DNA from: JAFIEN01 sp051859505
GTDB taxonomy: Bacteria; Pseudomonadota; Alphaproteobacteria; Rhodobacterales; Rhodobacteraceae
Assembly: GCA_051859505.1 (NCBI GenBank)
Contig: JBHYFN010000003.1
Coordinates: 1 to 64,000 of the forward strand
Direction: 5' to 3'
Length of the DNA stretch: 64,000 nucleotides
In this document: in pieces, positions 51,434-60,341 of the stretch
Layout of the letters: each line of letters starts with the position of its first letter
Numbering within the stretch: the first letter of the stretch is position 1
Program-made: the position numbers and the translations under genes
The notes under the pieces: generated by a model
What the model was told of the DNA's origin: nothing
Seen by the model: the letters and a program-made list of their open reading frames with translations, nothing else
Databases searched by the model: none

Positions 51434-52108
51434 ATGACCTTTTCCATTCTTGCCCATGATCCGGGCAGCAATGCCTTTGGCGGGGCAGCCGCGACGGGAA
51501 GCCTTTGCGTCGGCGGCTGGGTGCTGCGCGGCGATTCGCGGGCGGGGATGAGCGCGTCGCAGGGGGCCGCCCCCTCGACCATGTGGGGCGAGGAGGCGCT
51601 CGAGCTGATGCGCGGCGGCGCGACGGCTCCCGAGGCGCTGGACCGGGTGACGCGCCTCGATCCGGGCCGTGCCTGGCGTCAGCTTGCGCTCTTGGACAGG
51701 CGGGGCGGCGTGGCCAGCCATACCGGCACGCAGAACAGCGACTGGCGCGGCGCCACGGAAAGCCCCGGCCTTGTGGTTTCCGGCAACCTGCTGGCCGGGC
51801 CCGAGGTTCTGACGGCCCTGCGGGACGGCTATCTTGGCGCGGCCGGAGCGCTGGCCGACAAGCTGCTTGCCGCGCTGATCGCGGCCGAGGCGGCGGGGGG
51901 CGACAGCCGGGGGCTGCAATCGGCAGCACTGCTGGTGGTCTCGGACGATGCGCCGCCGCTGACGCTGCGGATCGACTGGGCCCCCGCGCCGGTGGCCGCC
52001 CTGGCCGAACTGCTGGAGCGATCCCGGTCGGGCGATTATGCCGACTGGCTGCATTGCGTGCCGACGCGCGCCGATCCGGGGCGCGGTCAGGATCAGGGCG
52101 ATGCGTGA
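51434..52108 (+). CDS. DUF1028 protein, Ntn-hydrolase-like
   Basis: A 224-residue protein with the DUF1028 pattern: MTFSILAHDPGSNAFGGAAATGSLCVGGWV, GMSASQGAAPSTMWGEEALELM, SHTGTQNSDWRG, and ESPGLVVSGNLLAGPEVL. The family has an Ntn-hydrolase-like fold and is often found next to amidase or peptidase genes; no reaction is established. It starts 105 bases from the divergent importer operon, under the shared operators, and overlaps the M20 amidase gene by 8 bases. Confidence 0.85.
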   Translation: MTFSILAHDPGSNAFGGAAATGSLCVGGWVLRGDSRAGMSASQGAAPSTMWGEEALELMRGGATAPEALDRVTRLDPGRAWRQLALLDRRGGVASHTGTQNSDWRGATESPGLVVSGNLLAGPEVLTALRDGYLGAAGALADKLLAALIAAEAAGGDSRGLQSAALLVVSDDAPPLTLRIDWAPAPVAALAELLERSRSGDYADWLHCVPTRADPGRGQDQGDA

Positions 52109-53429
52109 CGCCCCCGATCCGGGTGGTTGGGGAGGCCGGGCGCAGCACTGGCTGAACCGGCTGGCCGAATGTTCGGAACCCGGCCCCGGCGTGACGCGGC
52201 TGCCCTTCACCCCCCAACACCGCGCCGCCCTTGCCGTTCTGACCGAGCTGATGGAGGCCGCCGGCCTGCAGGTGCATCTGGACGATGCCGGCACGCTGAT
52301 CGGACGGCAGGACGGCCCGCCCGGCGCGCCCGTCCTGCTGACCGGATCGCATCAGGATTCGGTCCGCGAAGGTGGCGCCTATGACGGGATCATGGGCGTG
52401 GTCCTGCCGGTTCTGGCGCTGATGAAGCTGAAGGAACAGGGCACCCCCCTGCCCTTTGCGGTCGAGGTGCTGGCCTTCGCCGATGAAGAGGGGGTGCGCT
52501 TTCCCACCGCGCTGATGGGCCCGCGCGCCCTTGCCGGGCGGTTCGACAGCGCCGCACTTGACCTTGCCGATCGGGGCGGGGTGACGTTGCGCCAGGCGAT
52601 GCGTGATTTCGGACTGAACCCCGAGGGCCTGCCCGCGCTGGCGCGGGATGCGGCGCAGGTTCTGGGCTGGATCGAATGCCATATCGAACAGGGCCCGGTG
52701 CTTGATACGGCGGGCGAGGCACTGGGGATCGTCACCGGCATCTGCGGGATCGAACGGCACTCGGTCACCCTGTCCGGGCAGGCGGCCCATGCGGGGACCG
52801 TCCCGATGCAGATGCGGCGCGACGCGCTGGCCGGGGCGGCCGAGGTGATCCTTGCCGTCGAAGCGGTCGCCCGCGCGACCGAGGGGCTTCTGGCCACGGT
52901 GGGCGCGCTGGACCTGCGCCCCGGGGTGGTGAATGCGGTGCCGGGGCAGGTCTCGCTGACGATCGAGATCCGGGCGCCCTCCGACAGGGTCCGGCTAGAG
53001 GCGGCAGAGCGGATCCTGACCCGGGCGCGGGCCATTGCCGCGGCGCGCGGTCTGGCCTGGCACGAAAGCCGGGACTATGCCCAGCCCGCCACCCCCTGCC
53101 ACCCCGCGATGATCGCGGCGCTGGCCCGATCCTCCGGCCCGGCCGACCGGCCGCCACACCGACCGCCACGCCGGCTGGCCTCCGGTGCTACGCATGACGC
53201 CTCGGCCATGGCCGACCTCTGCCCGGTGGGGATGCTGTTCACGGCCTGCGACCGGGGCATCAGCCACAACCCGGCCGAGGCCGTCAGCCCCGCCGTGCTG
53301 GGACGCGCGGTCGATGCCCTTGCCAAGACCTTCAGCCTGATCGCCCGCGAAGGCCTGCCCGAGAGCGGGCCAGAGGCAGGCGCAGAGGCAGGCGCAGAGG
53401 CCGAACCGGGTCAGCTGTCCGCGAAATAG
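52101..53429 (+). CDS. M20 hydantoinase/carbamoylase-family amidase
   Basis: A 442-residue Zn-dependent amidase. Metal ligands are visible: His in GSHQDSV, Asp in GGAYDGIMG, the Glu pair in FADEEGVRF, His in the IECHIEQGPV region, and a late His in SGATHDASAM. The dimerisation domain has RHSVTLSGQAAHAGTVPM. Members hydrolyse N-carbamoyl amino acids, allantoate or ureidoglycolate. The C-terminal tail is Glu/Ala-rich with AGAEAGAEA repeats. Linked to the importer and DUF1028 genes by shared operators, it probably processes the imported compound. Its 3' end overlaps that of the convergent giant gene by 19 bases. Confidence 0.88.
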   Translation: MRDAPDPGGWGGRAQHWLNRLAECSEPGPGVTRLPFTPQHRAALAVLTELMEAAGLQVHLDDAGTLIGRQDGPPGAPVLLTGSHQDSVREGGAYDGIMGVVLPVLALMKLKEQGTPLPFAVEVLAFADEEGVRFPTALMGPRALAGRFDSAALDLADRGGVTLRQAMRDFGLNPEGLPALARDAAQVLGWIECHIEQGPVLDTAGEALGIVTGICGIERHSVTLSGQAAHAGTVPMQMRRDALAGAAEVILAVEAVARATEGLLATVGALDLRPGVVNAVPGQVSLTIEIRAPSDRVRLEAAERILTRARAIAAARGLAWHESRDYAQPATPCHPAMIAALARSSGPADRPPHRPPRRLASGATHDASAMADLCPVGMLFTACDRGISHNPAEAVSPAVLGRAVDALAKTFSLIAREGLPESGPEAGAEAGAEAEPGQLSAK

Positions 53430-56400
53430 GGTCGGGTCCGGAAATCGGCCCAGTGATCGACCTGGCTGCCGATATCGAGGCCGATCCCCCCGCGCTCCTT
53501 GATGCGCTGGCACATGAGCTTGCCCAGAACCCCGGCCGCGACCAGATGGACTTCGCCGGGGTGCGGATCAAGCCGGGCCATGATGTCGTCGAACACATCG
53601 GGATAGATCCGCCCCGTCACCGCGCCATCGTAGCGGCTGTCATAGCTGCGCCTGTGGCGGTATTCGCCGGGGATCCGGTAGCTTTCCCGAACCCTCAGCC
53701 CGAAACGTTCGGCCAGCCGCGGCGCGATATCATGGCACGAGATCACCGAAACGGTGCCGCAGCCCCCCAACAGGCGGCCATAAAGATCCCAATGCGCCAG
53801 ATCGGTATGCAGGTTGCACGAGGCCAGCCGACCCGCATGGCCCGAGGCGTCAAGATGGCAGGAGACCGCCTCGACCCCGCGACCATCCCGCCCGACCAGC
53901 TTGGTCGGCCAGCCCAGATTGGCCGCATAGCGCAGGGCATTCGGCACGCCCAGAACATCGGCCCCCCGGATCGCCGCGATCAGGCCGGCCGACAGCGCCG
54001 CCTCGCCCTTTGCGTCCAGCAGTTCCTCGCCCCACCAGGGGTCGCGCTGAACCTGACGACGGTCGAGGGGCTGAAAGGCGCGGATGTGGTCGGGATAGGG
54101 CAGAAAATGCCCCTCGCCATCGCCCAGCCGGATGACCGAGGTGGGTGTCTTCGCCGCGATCCGCGCCAGCAGCCAATCACAAAGCGCCTGGGCCGCCGCC
54201 AGGCTTTCGCCGCTGTCCATCCAGCTGTCGTCGCGCGGCGCCCGGAGGACGGCCGCCACATGGCGCTGCAAGGCGCCCTGCAGGCGGGGATGCGCTTCGG
54301 GATGGGCAGCGGCAATACGCGCGACGCGCAGGCAGATGCGGCTGTGGTTCGGCTCTTGCATCGGGGGCGGCTGTGCGGGCGCCTGCGAAACGGGCGCCTG
54401 CGAAACGGGGGCCTGCGAAACGGGGGGCTTTGGATCGGGGGCCGGTTCTGCGGGCGGCGGTTGCGGCGGCCCTCCCCGCGCCCGAAGGCTGCGCATGAGG
54501 GCCAGGGCCCGCCGCCCCGAGGCGCTGCGGTCAAGCGATGCCCGAAAGGTGGCCCGCAGACCGGGGGGGCGCAAACCGGGGGGCCGGGTTGTCGGCGCCG
54601 GCGCCTCTGCATCGGGGCTTGTTTCCGGGCCCGCCCCGGGGGCCGGCCCTGTCAGATCGGCCAGACGCGCCCGCAGGGCTGGCTTGAGCGCCTCGAAGAA
54701 CAGCTCTTTTCCCCGATAGCGCTCCAGCAGCAGCCGGATGCGCTCGGCATCCGTTTCCGAGCGATGGCCAAGCAGGAAATACCGCCGGGTCGCGGCGCTG
54801 TGCGATGCGGGGGCGCGCAGCATCCAGCGGCTGACCTCGCGCCGCTCTTGCGGGTCCAGATGCATCGAGCCCATCGGAGAGATCAGCCGCAGCCAGTCCC
54901 GCGGGGCCAGACGCGCGCGCAGGCCCGCCTTGGTGCGGCGCAGGGTCTCGGCATCGCGCGAGCCGAAAACGGTGATGCAAAGCCGCTGGAGACCCGGATG
55001 GTCGGGATGGCGGCGGGCAAGGTCGCTCAGCCTTGCATAGCTTTCCTCAGGATCGCCATGCGTCCACAGGGCCTTGGCCAACTCCACGCCCGTTTCCGCA
55101 GGCAGACCATCGCGCGACTGCGCCTCGAGGATCCTGCGACAGGCCTCGACATCGCCCAGCCGATGAAAGGCCGGCAAGAGCACCCCCAGCTGAAAGGCGG
55201 ACGACAGGCGCAACGCCCTGGGCGTGGCGTCGATCTGATGCGCAAAGGCCTCATGCTGTTCGAGGTCGACCAGCAGATCGACCAGCAGCCGCCGCGCCGC
55301 CAGATCGTCGGGAAAGGCCGCCACTGCGTCACGGGCGATGGCGACCGCTCCCTCCGTATCAAGCGCCGCGTTGCGCTCGCTGGCGGGGGCAAGGGCAAGT
55401 GCCGGCCTGTCGGGAAAGGCGCGGCGCAGCCGGTCGAACCGGGCATCGGCCGCGGCCCAGCGCCCCAGCCGCGCCGCCGCCCGCGCCGCCAGAAGATGCA
55501 GCTGCATCAGGCTGCGATTGCTCAAGGGCTGGTCACGGCCCAGGGCGATCACCTCGGCAAACTGCCCCGCCTCGAACAGCGCCCGCGCAAGGCTTGTGCG
55601 GATGGCGGCGGCATCGGGCCGGAGGCGCAGCGCCTCGCGCAGATCCGCAAGCGCCTCTTCGTCGCGGCAGAAGGCCTGGAGACAGCTGGCCCGCAGCGTC
55701 AGCCCCGTCGTATTGCCGGGATGGCGCGCCAACAGCGCCTCGCAGCTTGCCAGAGCATCGGTGAACCGCCGGGCGGCAAGCTGACGCCGCACCAGCGCGA
55801 TCGACAGGGCGGCATCGTCGGGAAACCGGGAGCTTGCCTCGGAGAGCGTCCGGCAGGCGGTATCGTCCTCCTCGACAGCGGCCTGCGCCAGGGCAAGGCC
55901 GCGGGCGGCCGCCTCGTTGGCGGGATCGCCCCGCGCCGCCGCCTGCCAATGCAGCAAGGCCAGCGCGACCTGCCCCTTGGCGGCAAACTCCCGCGCCGCC
56001 CCGATCAGCCCGGCCACATCCTGCGCCGGATCGACGAGCGGGGCCTCCCCCGCCTTCCCCGCCTCCCCCGCTTTCCCGGTGCCGGCGCCCCCCGAGGCGA
56101 CGGCCGCCAGCCGCCGTTCCAGCCGCGCCCGCAGCTCGACCCCGATTTCGCGGACCGGGGCCAGCGCGGGGGCGAGGGTCGCCAGATCCCCGTCCCCCGC
56201 CCGCAGCAGCAGGTTGTAGGACAAGGCGACCCGGAAGCTCCGACCTATTTGGGCGATCCCGATCCGCGCCTCGAACTCGGCCTGTTCAAGCGGGTCCACC
56301 GGATGCGCCGCGAGCCGCGCGAGCACGCCCTCGGGCACATCGCCGCCGAAGGCGCGCACCGTCTCGAGCCCCCGCAGGACCGGCAGCACAAGACGGTAGC

Positions 56401-57196
56401 GCAAGGCAAACTCCTCCAGCACCGCCCAGTCGATAGCGCCCCCCGCGCGCCGGACCAGCAGCACCGCATCCACCACCCAGCGGATCGGGCTGACCTGGTT
56501 TCCGACAAGCCCGTGTTCAAGCGTTTCCAGCAAAAGCCATGTCGGATCGGCCGGTTGCGTGGTCAGGGCGGGATCGCGCCGCTGCCAGAGCCAGTCGCAC
56601 AAGGCCGGATCAAAGGCGAAGGGAACGCGGGGCTTCCACGAGAAATCCACCTCGACCAGACCGGGAATGGCATAGCTGAGCTCGGTCCCGACAAGCCGCC
56701 CGCGCGCATCGAAGGACGGCAGGGCAAGCTTGGGCACCCAACCGGCGGCATCGGCCAGCGCCGCGACCCGTTCGACATCGCTCCACCGCAGGATGACATC
56801 GACATCCATGCTGACCCGGGGCTCGTCCGGGCGATAGACCAGGGCGGTCAGCGCCGTCCCCTTGGTCCAGAGCGCGGGAATGCCCGCCTCGGCCAGCTTT
56901 TCGGCGATCTGCGCCCGCGCGCGCAGGGTCAGGCTTTGCCGGATCCGCGCCCAGCGCAGGCTGGTCTTCAGGCGCCCGGCCTGGGCCACCCCCTCCAGCG
57001 CCGCACCCCGTTCGCCCGCCAGTCGGGCTGCCACAAGCGGAAATAGCCGCGACTCGCCCTCGTCTGGCGGCGGGGTGCCCGGGCCTTCGGGGCCAAGGGC
57101 TTGCGCATAGGCCGCCCAGTGGTCGGCGGCGGGGCCGGGATCAAGGATCGCCCGGACAAGATGGGCCGTCCGCGCATCGGGAAACACTCCGGTCAC
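53411..57196 (-). CDS. nucleotidyltransferase-TPR-GT-D multidomain protein
   Basis: A 1261-residue protein from GTG 57196 (AGGGA upstream; GTG 57247 is an alternative). The N-terminal domain (about 60-330) is of the NTP_transf_5 type: IPALWTKGTALTALVY, then the catalytic RVSMDVDVIL. The middle (about 385-830) is a long stack of TPR-like helical repeats. A Pro-rich linker with repeated PVSQA follows (about 930-975). The last 245 residues have the GT-D glycosyltransferase pattern: SVIRLGDGEG near its start and LVAAGVLGKLMCQ...GGIGLDIGSQVDHW near its end. It lacks a signal peptide and transmembrane helix. It is divergent from the PqqD/HprK-like operon, which encodes a second nucleotidyltransferase-like protein, so the two units probably work together on sugar or peptide modification. 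Confidence 0.8.
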   Translation of the reverse strand: MTGVFPDARTAHLVRAILDPGPAADHWAAYAQALGPEGPGTPPPDEGESRLFPLVAARLAGERGAALEGVAQAGRLKTSLRWARIRQSLTLRARAQIAEKLAEAGIPALWTKGTALTALVYRPDEPRVSMDVDVILRWSDVERVAALADAAGWVPKLALPSFDARGRLVGTELSYAIPGLVEVDFSWKPRVPFAFDPALCDWLWQRRDPALTTQPADPTWLLLETLEHGLVGNQVSPIRWVVDAVLLVRRAGGAIDWAVLEEFALRYRLVLPVLRGLETVRAFGGDVPEGVLARLAAHPVDPLEQAEFEARIGIAQIGRSFRVALSYNLLLRAGDGDLATLAPALAPVREIGVELRARLERRLAAVASGGAGTGKAGEAGKAGEAPLVDPAQDVAGLIGAAREFAAKGQVALALLHWQAAARGDPANEAAARGLALAQAAVEEDDTACRTLSEASSRFPDDAALSIALVRRQLAARRFTDALASCEALLARHPGNTTGLTLRASCLQAFCRDEEALADLREALRLRPDAAAIRTSLARALFEAGQFAEVIALGRDQPLSNRSLMQLHLLAARAAARLGRWAAADARFDRLRRAFPDRPALALAPASERNAALDTEGAVAIARDAVAAFPDDLAARRLLVDLLVDLEQHEAFAHQIDATPRALRLSSAFQLGVLLPAFHRLGDVEACRRILEAQSRDGLPAETGVELAKALWTHGDPEESYARLSDLARRHPDHPGLQRLCITVFGSRDAETLRRTKAGLRARLAPRDWLRLISPMGSMHLDPQERREVSRWMLRAPASHSAATRRYFLLGHRSETDAERIRLLLERYRGKELFFEALKPALRARLADLTGPAPGAGPETSPDAEAPAPTTRPPGLRPPGLRATFRASLDRSASGRRALALMRSLRARGGPPQPPPAEPAPDPKPPVSQAPVSQAPVSQAPAQPPPMQEPNHSRICLRVARIAAAHPEAHPRLQGALQRHVAAVLRAPRDDSWMDSGESLAAAQALCDWLLARIAAKTPTSVIRLGDGEGHFLPYPDHIRAFQPLDRRQVQRDPWWGEELLDAKGEAALSAGLIAAIRGADVLGVPNALRYAANLGWPTKLVGRDGRGVEAVSCHLDASGHAGRLASCNLHTDLAHWDLYGRLLGGCGTVSVISCHDIAPRLAERFGLRVRESYRIPGEYRHRRSYDSRYDGAVTGRIYPDVFDDIMARLDPHPGEVHLVAAGVLGKLMCQRIKERGGIGLDIGSQVDHWADFRTRPYFADS

Positions 57197-57339
57197 GACC
57201 GCCGATCCCTGTGCCTGCGCACGCCGCCCACCCCGCCTTCCGCCCACCGCCAGAAGCCATGCGCCGGGCCTTGTTCCGCGCGCGAGGCTAGGTTAGCGTT
57301 TCGCATTGAACAAGCGGTTTCGCTACGGGAGAGCCCCTG

Positions 57340-57762
57340 ATGCGCCACGAACTCAACGCCCCCACGGTCGCCTACGAGGATTTCTCGACCGATGCCGTGC
57401 TGCTTGACCTGTCATCGGGCTCGTACTTCAGCCTCGCCGACCGGGCGAAGGCGTTTTTCGAGCAGCTCATCGCCTGCGACAACACCGAAGGCCTGATCGC
57501 CGCCCTTCGCGCCCGCGATCCCGACGCGGGCCAACAGGCCGAAGAGACGCTCGATCGCCTCAAGTCCGAAGGGCTGCTGCGCGAGGCCGAGACGGACTCG
57601 GCAGGCGCCGAAGGGGATTTCACGGCGGCCTGCGACACGATCCTTGCCGCGCCCGAAGCCTTTACCTTCGAGAGCTTTTCGGACCTTGCCGATGTGATCG
57701 CGGCCGATCCGATCCACGATTTCGACACCCAGACCGGGATGCCCGTCGCCCGCCATGCCTGA
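57340..57762 (+). CDS. PqqD-like peptide chaperone (HPr-rel-A type)
   Basis: A 140-residue protein. Residues about 8-85 match the PqqD/RRE winged-helix pattern: VAYEDFSTDAVLLDLSSGSYFSL, a helix ADRAKAFFEQL, and ERLKSEGLL-like helix LDRLKSEGLLRE. PqqD-type domains bind precursor peptides and pass them to modifying enzymes. Residues 90-140 are an extra C-terminal segment. GGGAG-like site GGGAG precedes the ATG. It opens a five-gene operon in which every junction overlaps. No precursor gene was found beside it. Confidence 0.8.
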   Translation: MRHELNAPTVAYEDFSTDAVLLDLSSGSYFSLADRAKAFFEQLIACDNTEGLIAALRARDPDAGQQAEETLDRLKSEGLLREAETDSAGAEGDFTAACDTILAAPEAFTFESFSDLADVIAADPIHDFDTQTGMPVARHA

Positions 57763-58792
57763 AGACAGCGGCGCCCTGATCGCGGGCTTCGCGCGCCGGC
57801 AGATCGACGCCGCCCTCACTGCCCCGTTCCCGGGGCCGGCTGTCAATGTCTCGATCCTTGGCCGGACCATCGCGGTCAGCTGTGCCGAAGGGCCGCTGGC
57901 AGGCTGGGTCGCGGCCAACCTGCCCCACCCTCCGGCCGGGGAGACCGCGCCCGACTACCGAATCCTGTGCCGCATCGGGCCGGAGTTTCTGTCGGGCCAT
58001 CCCGATTTCGCCCTGTTCAAGGCGCTCTCGGACCTCGATCTCGAGGCGGCGCTGGCCCGGGTCGGGCTGTCGGGCCGGCTCTGCCGCAGCCCGCTTGTCT
58101 GGGATCTGTTCGATCCGGCCGCGCGCTTTGGCCTGCGGCTGCAACTGGCGCCCGAGGCCCTGCCCGAATGGGAGGCGACCGCCCCTATCGCCAATCTCCT
58201 GTCCGCCATCGCCCGCGCCGAAGGCCATGCGATGATCCATGCGGCCAGCCTGTCGCGCAACGGGCGCGGTTGCCTGATCGTGGGCGAAGGCGGGCGGGGC
58301 AAATCCGGCACGACGCTGGGCTGCGTCCTGCACGGGCTGAAGAGCGCCGGGGACGATTACGTCCTCGTGACCTCGGCCCCGCCCTATTCGGCCCGCCCGG
58401 TCTATCGCACGATGAAGCAGGATCCCGGCGGGCTAAGGCGCTGCGGCCTTGACCCCGCCGGTTTCGGCCCGCGCAACTGGCAGGGCAAGCATGTCTTTCC
58501 GATCGCGGCCCTGCGCCCCGGCGCCCTTTCTGACGGTTTCACGCTGGAGGCCGTGCTGGTGCCCCGGATCACCGGCGGGGCGGACACGCGGATCGGCCCG
58601 GTCTCGAAAGCCGAGGCCTTTGCCGCGGTGATGCCGTCAAGCCTTGGACAGCTCAGCGGCGACAGGCGCGCCCGCTTTGCCGAGACCGGCACCCTGATCC
58701 GCGCCCTGCCCTGCCGCAGCCTTGCACTTGGCACCGATCCTGCCGAGGTGACGGCGGTGATCGCCGACTGGCTTGACCGGGGGTGCCCATGA
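57755..58792 (+). CDS. HPr-kinase-like protein (HprK-related kinase)
   Basis: A 345-residue protein. The C-terminal two thirds carry an HprK-like P-loop: CLIVGEGGRGKSGTTLG near residue 175, preceded by HAMIHAASLSRNGRG and followed by DDYVLV. This pattern (HAA...G.ll.G..G.GKST) is that of HprK-related kinases found with PqqD-like partners. The N-terminal 150 residues are uncharacterised. Residues after 210 diverge from true HPr kinases. It overlaps both neighbours by a few bases. The target is unknown; HPr itself is unlikely. Confidence 0.78.
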   Translation: MPEDSGALIAGFARRQIDAALTAPFPGPAVNVSILGRTIAVSCAEGPLAGWVAANLPHPPAGETAPDYRILCRIGPEFLSGHPDFALFKALSDLDLEAALARVGLSGRLCRSPLVWDLFDPAARFGLRLQLAPEALPEWEATAPIANLLSAIARAEGHAMIHAASLSRNGRGCLIVGEGGRGKSGTTLGCVLHGLKSAGDDYVLVTSAPPYSARPVYRTMKQDPGGLRRCGLDPAGFGPRNWQGKHVFPIAALRPGALSDGFTLEAVLVPRITGGADTRIGPVSKAEAFAAVMPSSLGQLSGDRRARFAETGTLIRALPCRSLALGTDPAEVTAVIADWLDRGCP

Positions 58793-59640
58793 CGCTGGCC
58801 ATCATCATGCCCGCCCGCAACGAGGCGCGCTACATCGCCACGGCCATCGCCTCGGTCCTTGCGGATGCGGAGGAGGCGGCGGCCCTGCCCGTGGCGGTGC
58901 TTGTGGTCGATGACGGATCGACCGACGCGACCGCCGCCATCGTCGCCGGGATGGCCCGGAGCGACCCCCGGATCCGCCTGATCGAGGGGGCCGGCGAAGG
59001 TGCGGGGCCGGCCCGGAACCGTGCCCTCGCGGCGCTGCCCGAAGGCACGACGCTCATCAGTTTTCTGGATGCCGATGACCTCTGGCCAAGGGGCAGGCTC
59101 GCGGCCGATCTTGCCCTGCTGGACGCCGATCCCGAGGTACAACTGGTCTATGGCCGAATGCGTCTGATCGAAAGCGAGACACCGGATCTTGCCTCGGCCC
59201 TGACGCAGGACGATTTGATCCAGCTGGGCGTGAGCATGAGCGCCGGGACGTTCCGGGCCCCCTGCCTGCTGTCGAACGGCGGGTTCGATCCGGGCTTCGT
59301 GCAATCCGAGGATTTCGACTTCCTCCTGCGGCTTTTCGAGCGCAAGCCCAAGGCCATCATCACCGACAGGTCGATGGTGCTTTACCGTCGCCATCCCGGC
59401 AACACCTCGGCCAACAAGCCGCAGATGCGCCATTATTTCCTGCGCGCGCTGATGGAACATGCAAGGCGCCGCCGACAGGATCCCGAGGTGCATGGCGTGG
59501 AATGGGTCTGGGGCGGCAGTCTGAACGGCGGACTGAACGGCGGCCTGGGGAGTGGACTTGGGGGCGGACCTGGGGGCGGACCTGGGGGCGCCTTGGGCGG
59601 CGGCTCCCCCTCCATACCAGCGAAAGGCGCCTCCGAATGA
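58789..59640 (+). CDS. GT2-family glycosyltransferase, Gly-rich tail
   Basis: A 283-residue GT-A glycosyltransferase: MTLAIIMPARNEARYIATAI, nucleotide-binding VVDDGSTDAT, and the metal-binding DxD region FLDADDLWPRG, followed by QSEDFDFLLRL. The C-terminal 35 residues are a Gly-rich tail (GGLNGGLGSGLGGGPGGG) encoded by tandem DNA repeats and probably not part of the fold. The ATG at 58789 overlaps the HprK-like stop. Sugar donor and acceptor are unknown. Confidence 0.85.
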   Translation: MTLAIIMPARNEARYIATAIASVLADAEEAAALPVAVLVVDDGSTDATAAIVAGMARSDPRIRLIEGAGEGAGPARNRALAALPEGTTLISFLDADDLWPRGRLAADLALLDADPEVQLVYGRMRLIESETPDLASALTQDDLIQLGVSMSAGTFRAPCLLSNGGFDPGFVQSEDFDFLLRLFERKPKAIITDRSMVLYRRHPGNTSANKPQMRHYFLRALMEHARRRRQDPEVHGVEWVWGGSLNGGLNGGLGSGLGGGPGGGPGGALGGGSPSIPAKGASE

Positions 59641-60341
59641 CCCAGCCCTATTCCGTCATCATTCCGGCTTTCAACGCGACGGCCTTCATCCTCGAGGCGC
59701 TGGCCTCGGTCGCCGCCCAGACCCTGCCCGCAGCCGAGATCATCGTGGTCGACGACGGCTCGACCGACGATCTGGCCGCAGTGATGGAAAAAGCGGCGCT
59801 CGATCAGGTGGCGGTCGATGGGGCGGCCCCGCCCGCAATCAGGCTGATCCGGCAAGAGAACGCAGGCCCCGGTGCTGCCACGATGCGGGGGATCCTTGCC
59901 TCCAGCTGCCCGATCCTGGCCACGCTGGATGCCGATGACCTCTGGCTGCCCGGGAAGATGGCCCGACAGCTTGCCTGCCTCGCCGACGATCCCGACCTGT
60001 CGGGTGTCTTTGCGCGGATGCAGTCCTTTCACGACGGTCCGGCCCGGCGCTGGGCCGACGATGCCCGCTCGGGCTGGACCCGCAGCACCATGGTCCTGCG
60101 GCGCAGGGCCATCGACCGGGTCGGCCCGATGATCGACCCGCCGGGCCGCGCGGGCGAGTTGATCGACTGGATCGCACGCGCCCGCGAGATGAACCTCGCG
60201 CTCCACATGATCGAAGAACCGCTGGCCCGGCGCCGGATCCATGCCGCAAGCCTGACGCATAACCGCGACGCGGCCATGGACCGGGGCTATCTGCAGGTCG
60301 TCTGGCAGGCGATCCAGCGCCGGAGGGAGCGCGGGACATGA
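59637..60341 (+). CDS. GT2-family glycosyltransferase
   Basis: A 234-residue GT-A enzyme: YSVIIPAFNATAFILEALAS, IIVVDDGSTDDL, ENAGPGAATMRG, and TLDADDLWLPGKM. It is shorter than most GT2 enzymes and, unlike the upstream one, has no tail. It shares the DADDLW motif with the preceding protein, so the two may be an ancient duplication. It is coupled to both neighbours by ATGA overlaps. Confidence 0.85.
   Translation: MTQPYSVIIPAFNATAFILEALASVAAQTLPAAEIIVVDDGSTDDLAAVMEKAALDQVAVDGAAPPAIRLIRQENAGPGAATMRGILASSCPILATLDADDLWLPGKMARQLACLADDPDLSGVFARMQSFHDGPARRWADDARSGWTRSTMVLRRRAIDRVGPMIDPPGRAGELIDWIARAREMNLALHMIEEPLARRRIHAASLTHNRDAAMDRGYLQVVWQAIQRRRERGT

Noticed and set aside
53453..57046. 1197-codon open frame antisense to the NTase-TPR-GT-D gene
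   Set aside because: Composition is extreme (Arg/Gln/Gly/Pro), there are no motifs, and the opposite strand has clear domains; a shadow.
57197..57339. Possible precursor-peptide gene beside the PqqD-like gene
   Set aside because: No short frame with start, ribosome site and plausible leader/core could be found on either strand here or after 61210.
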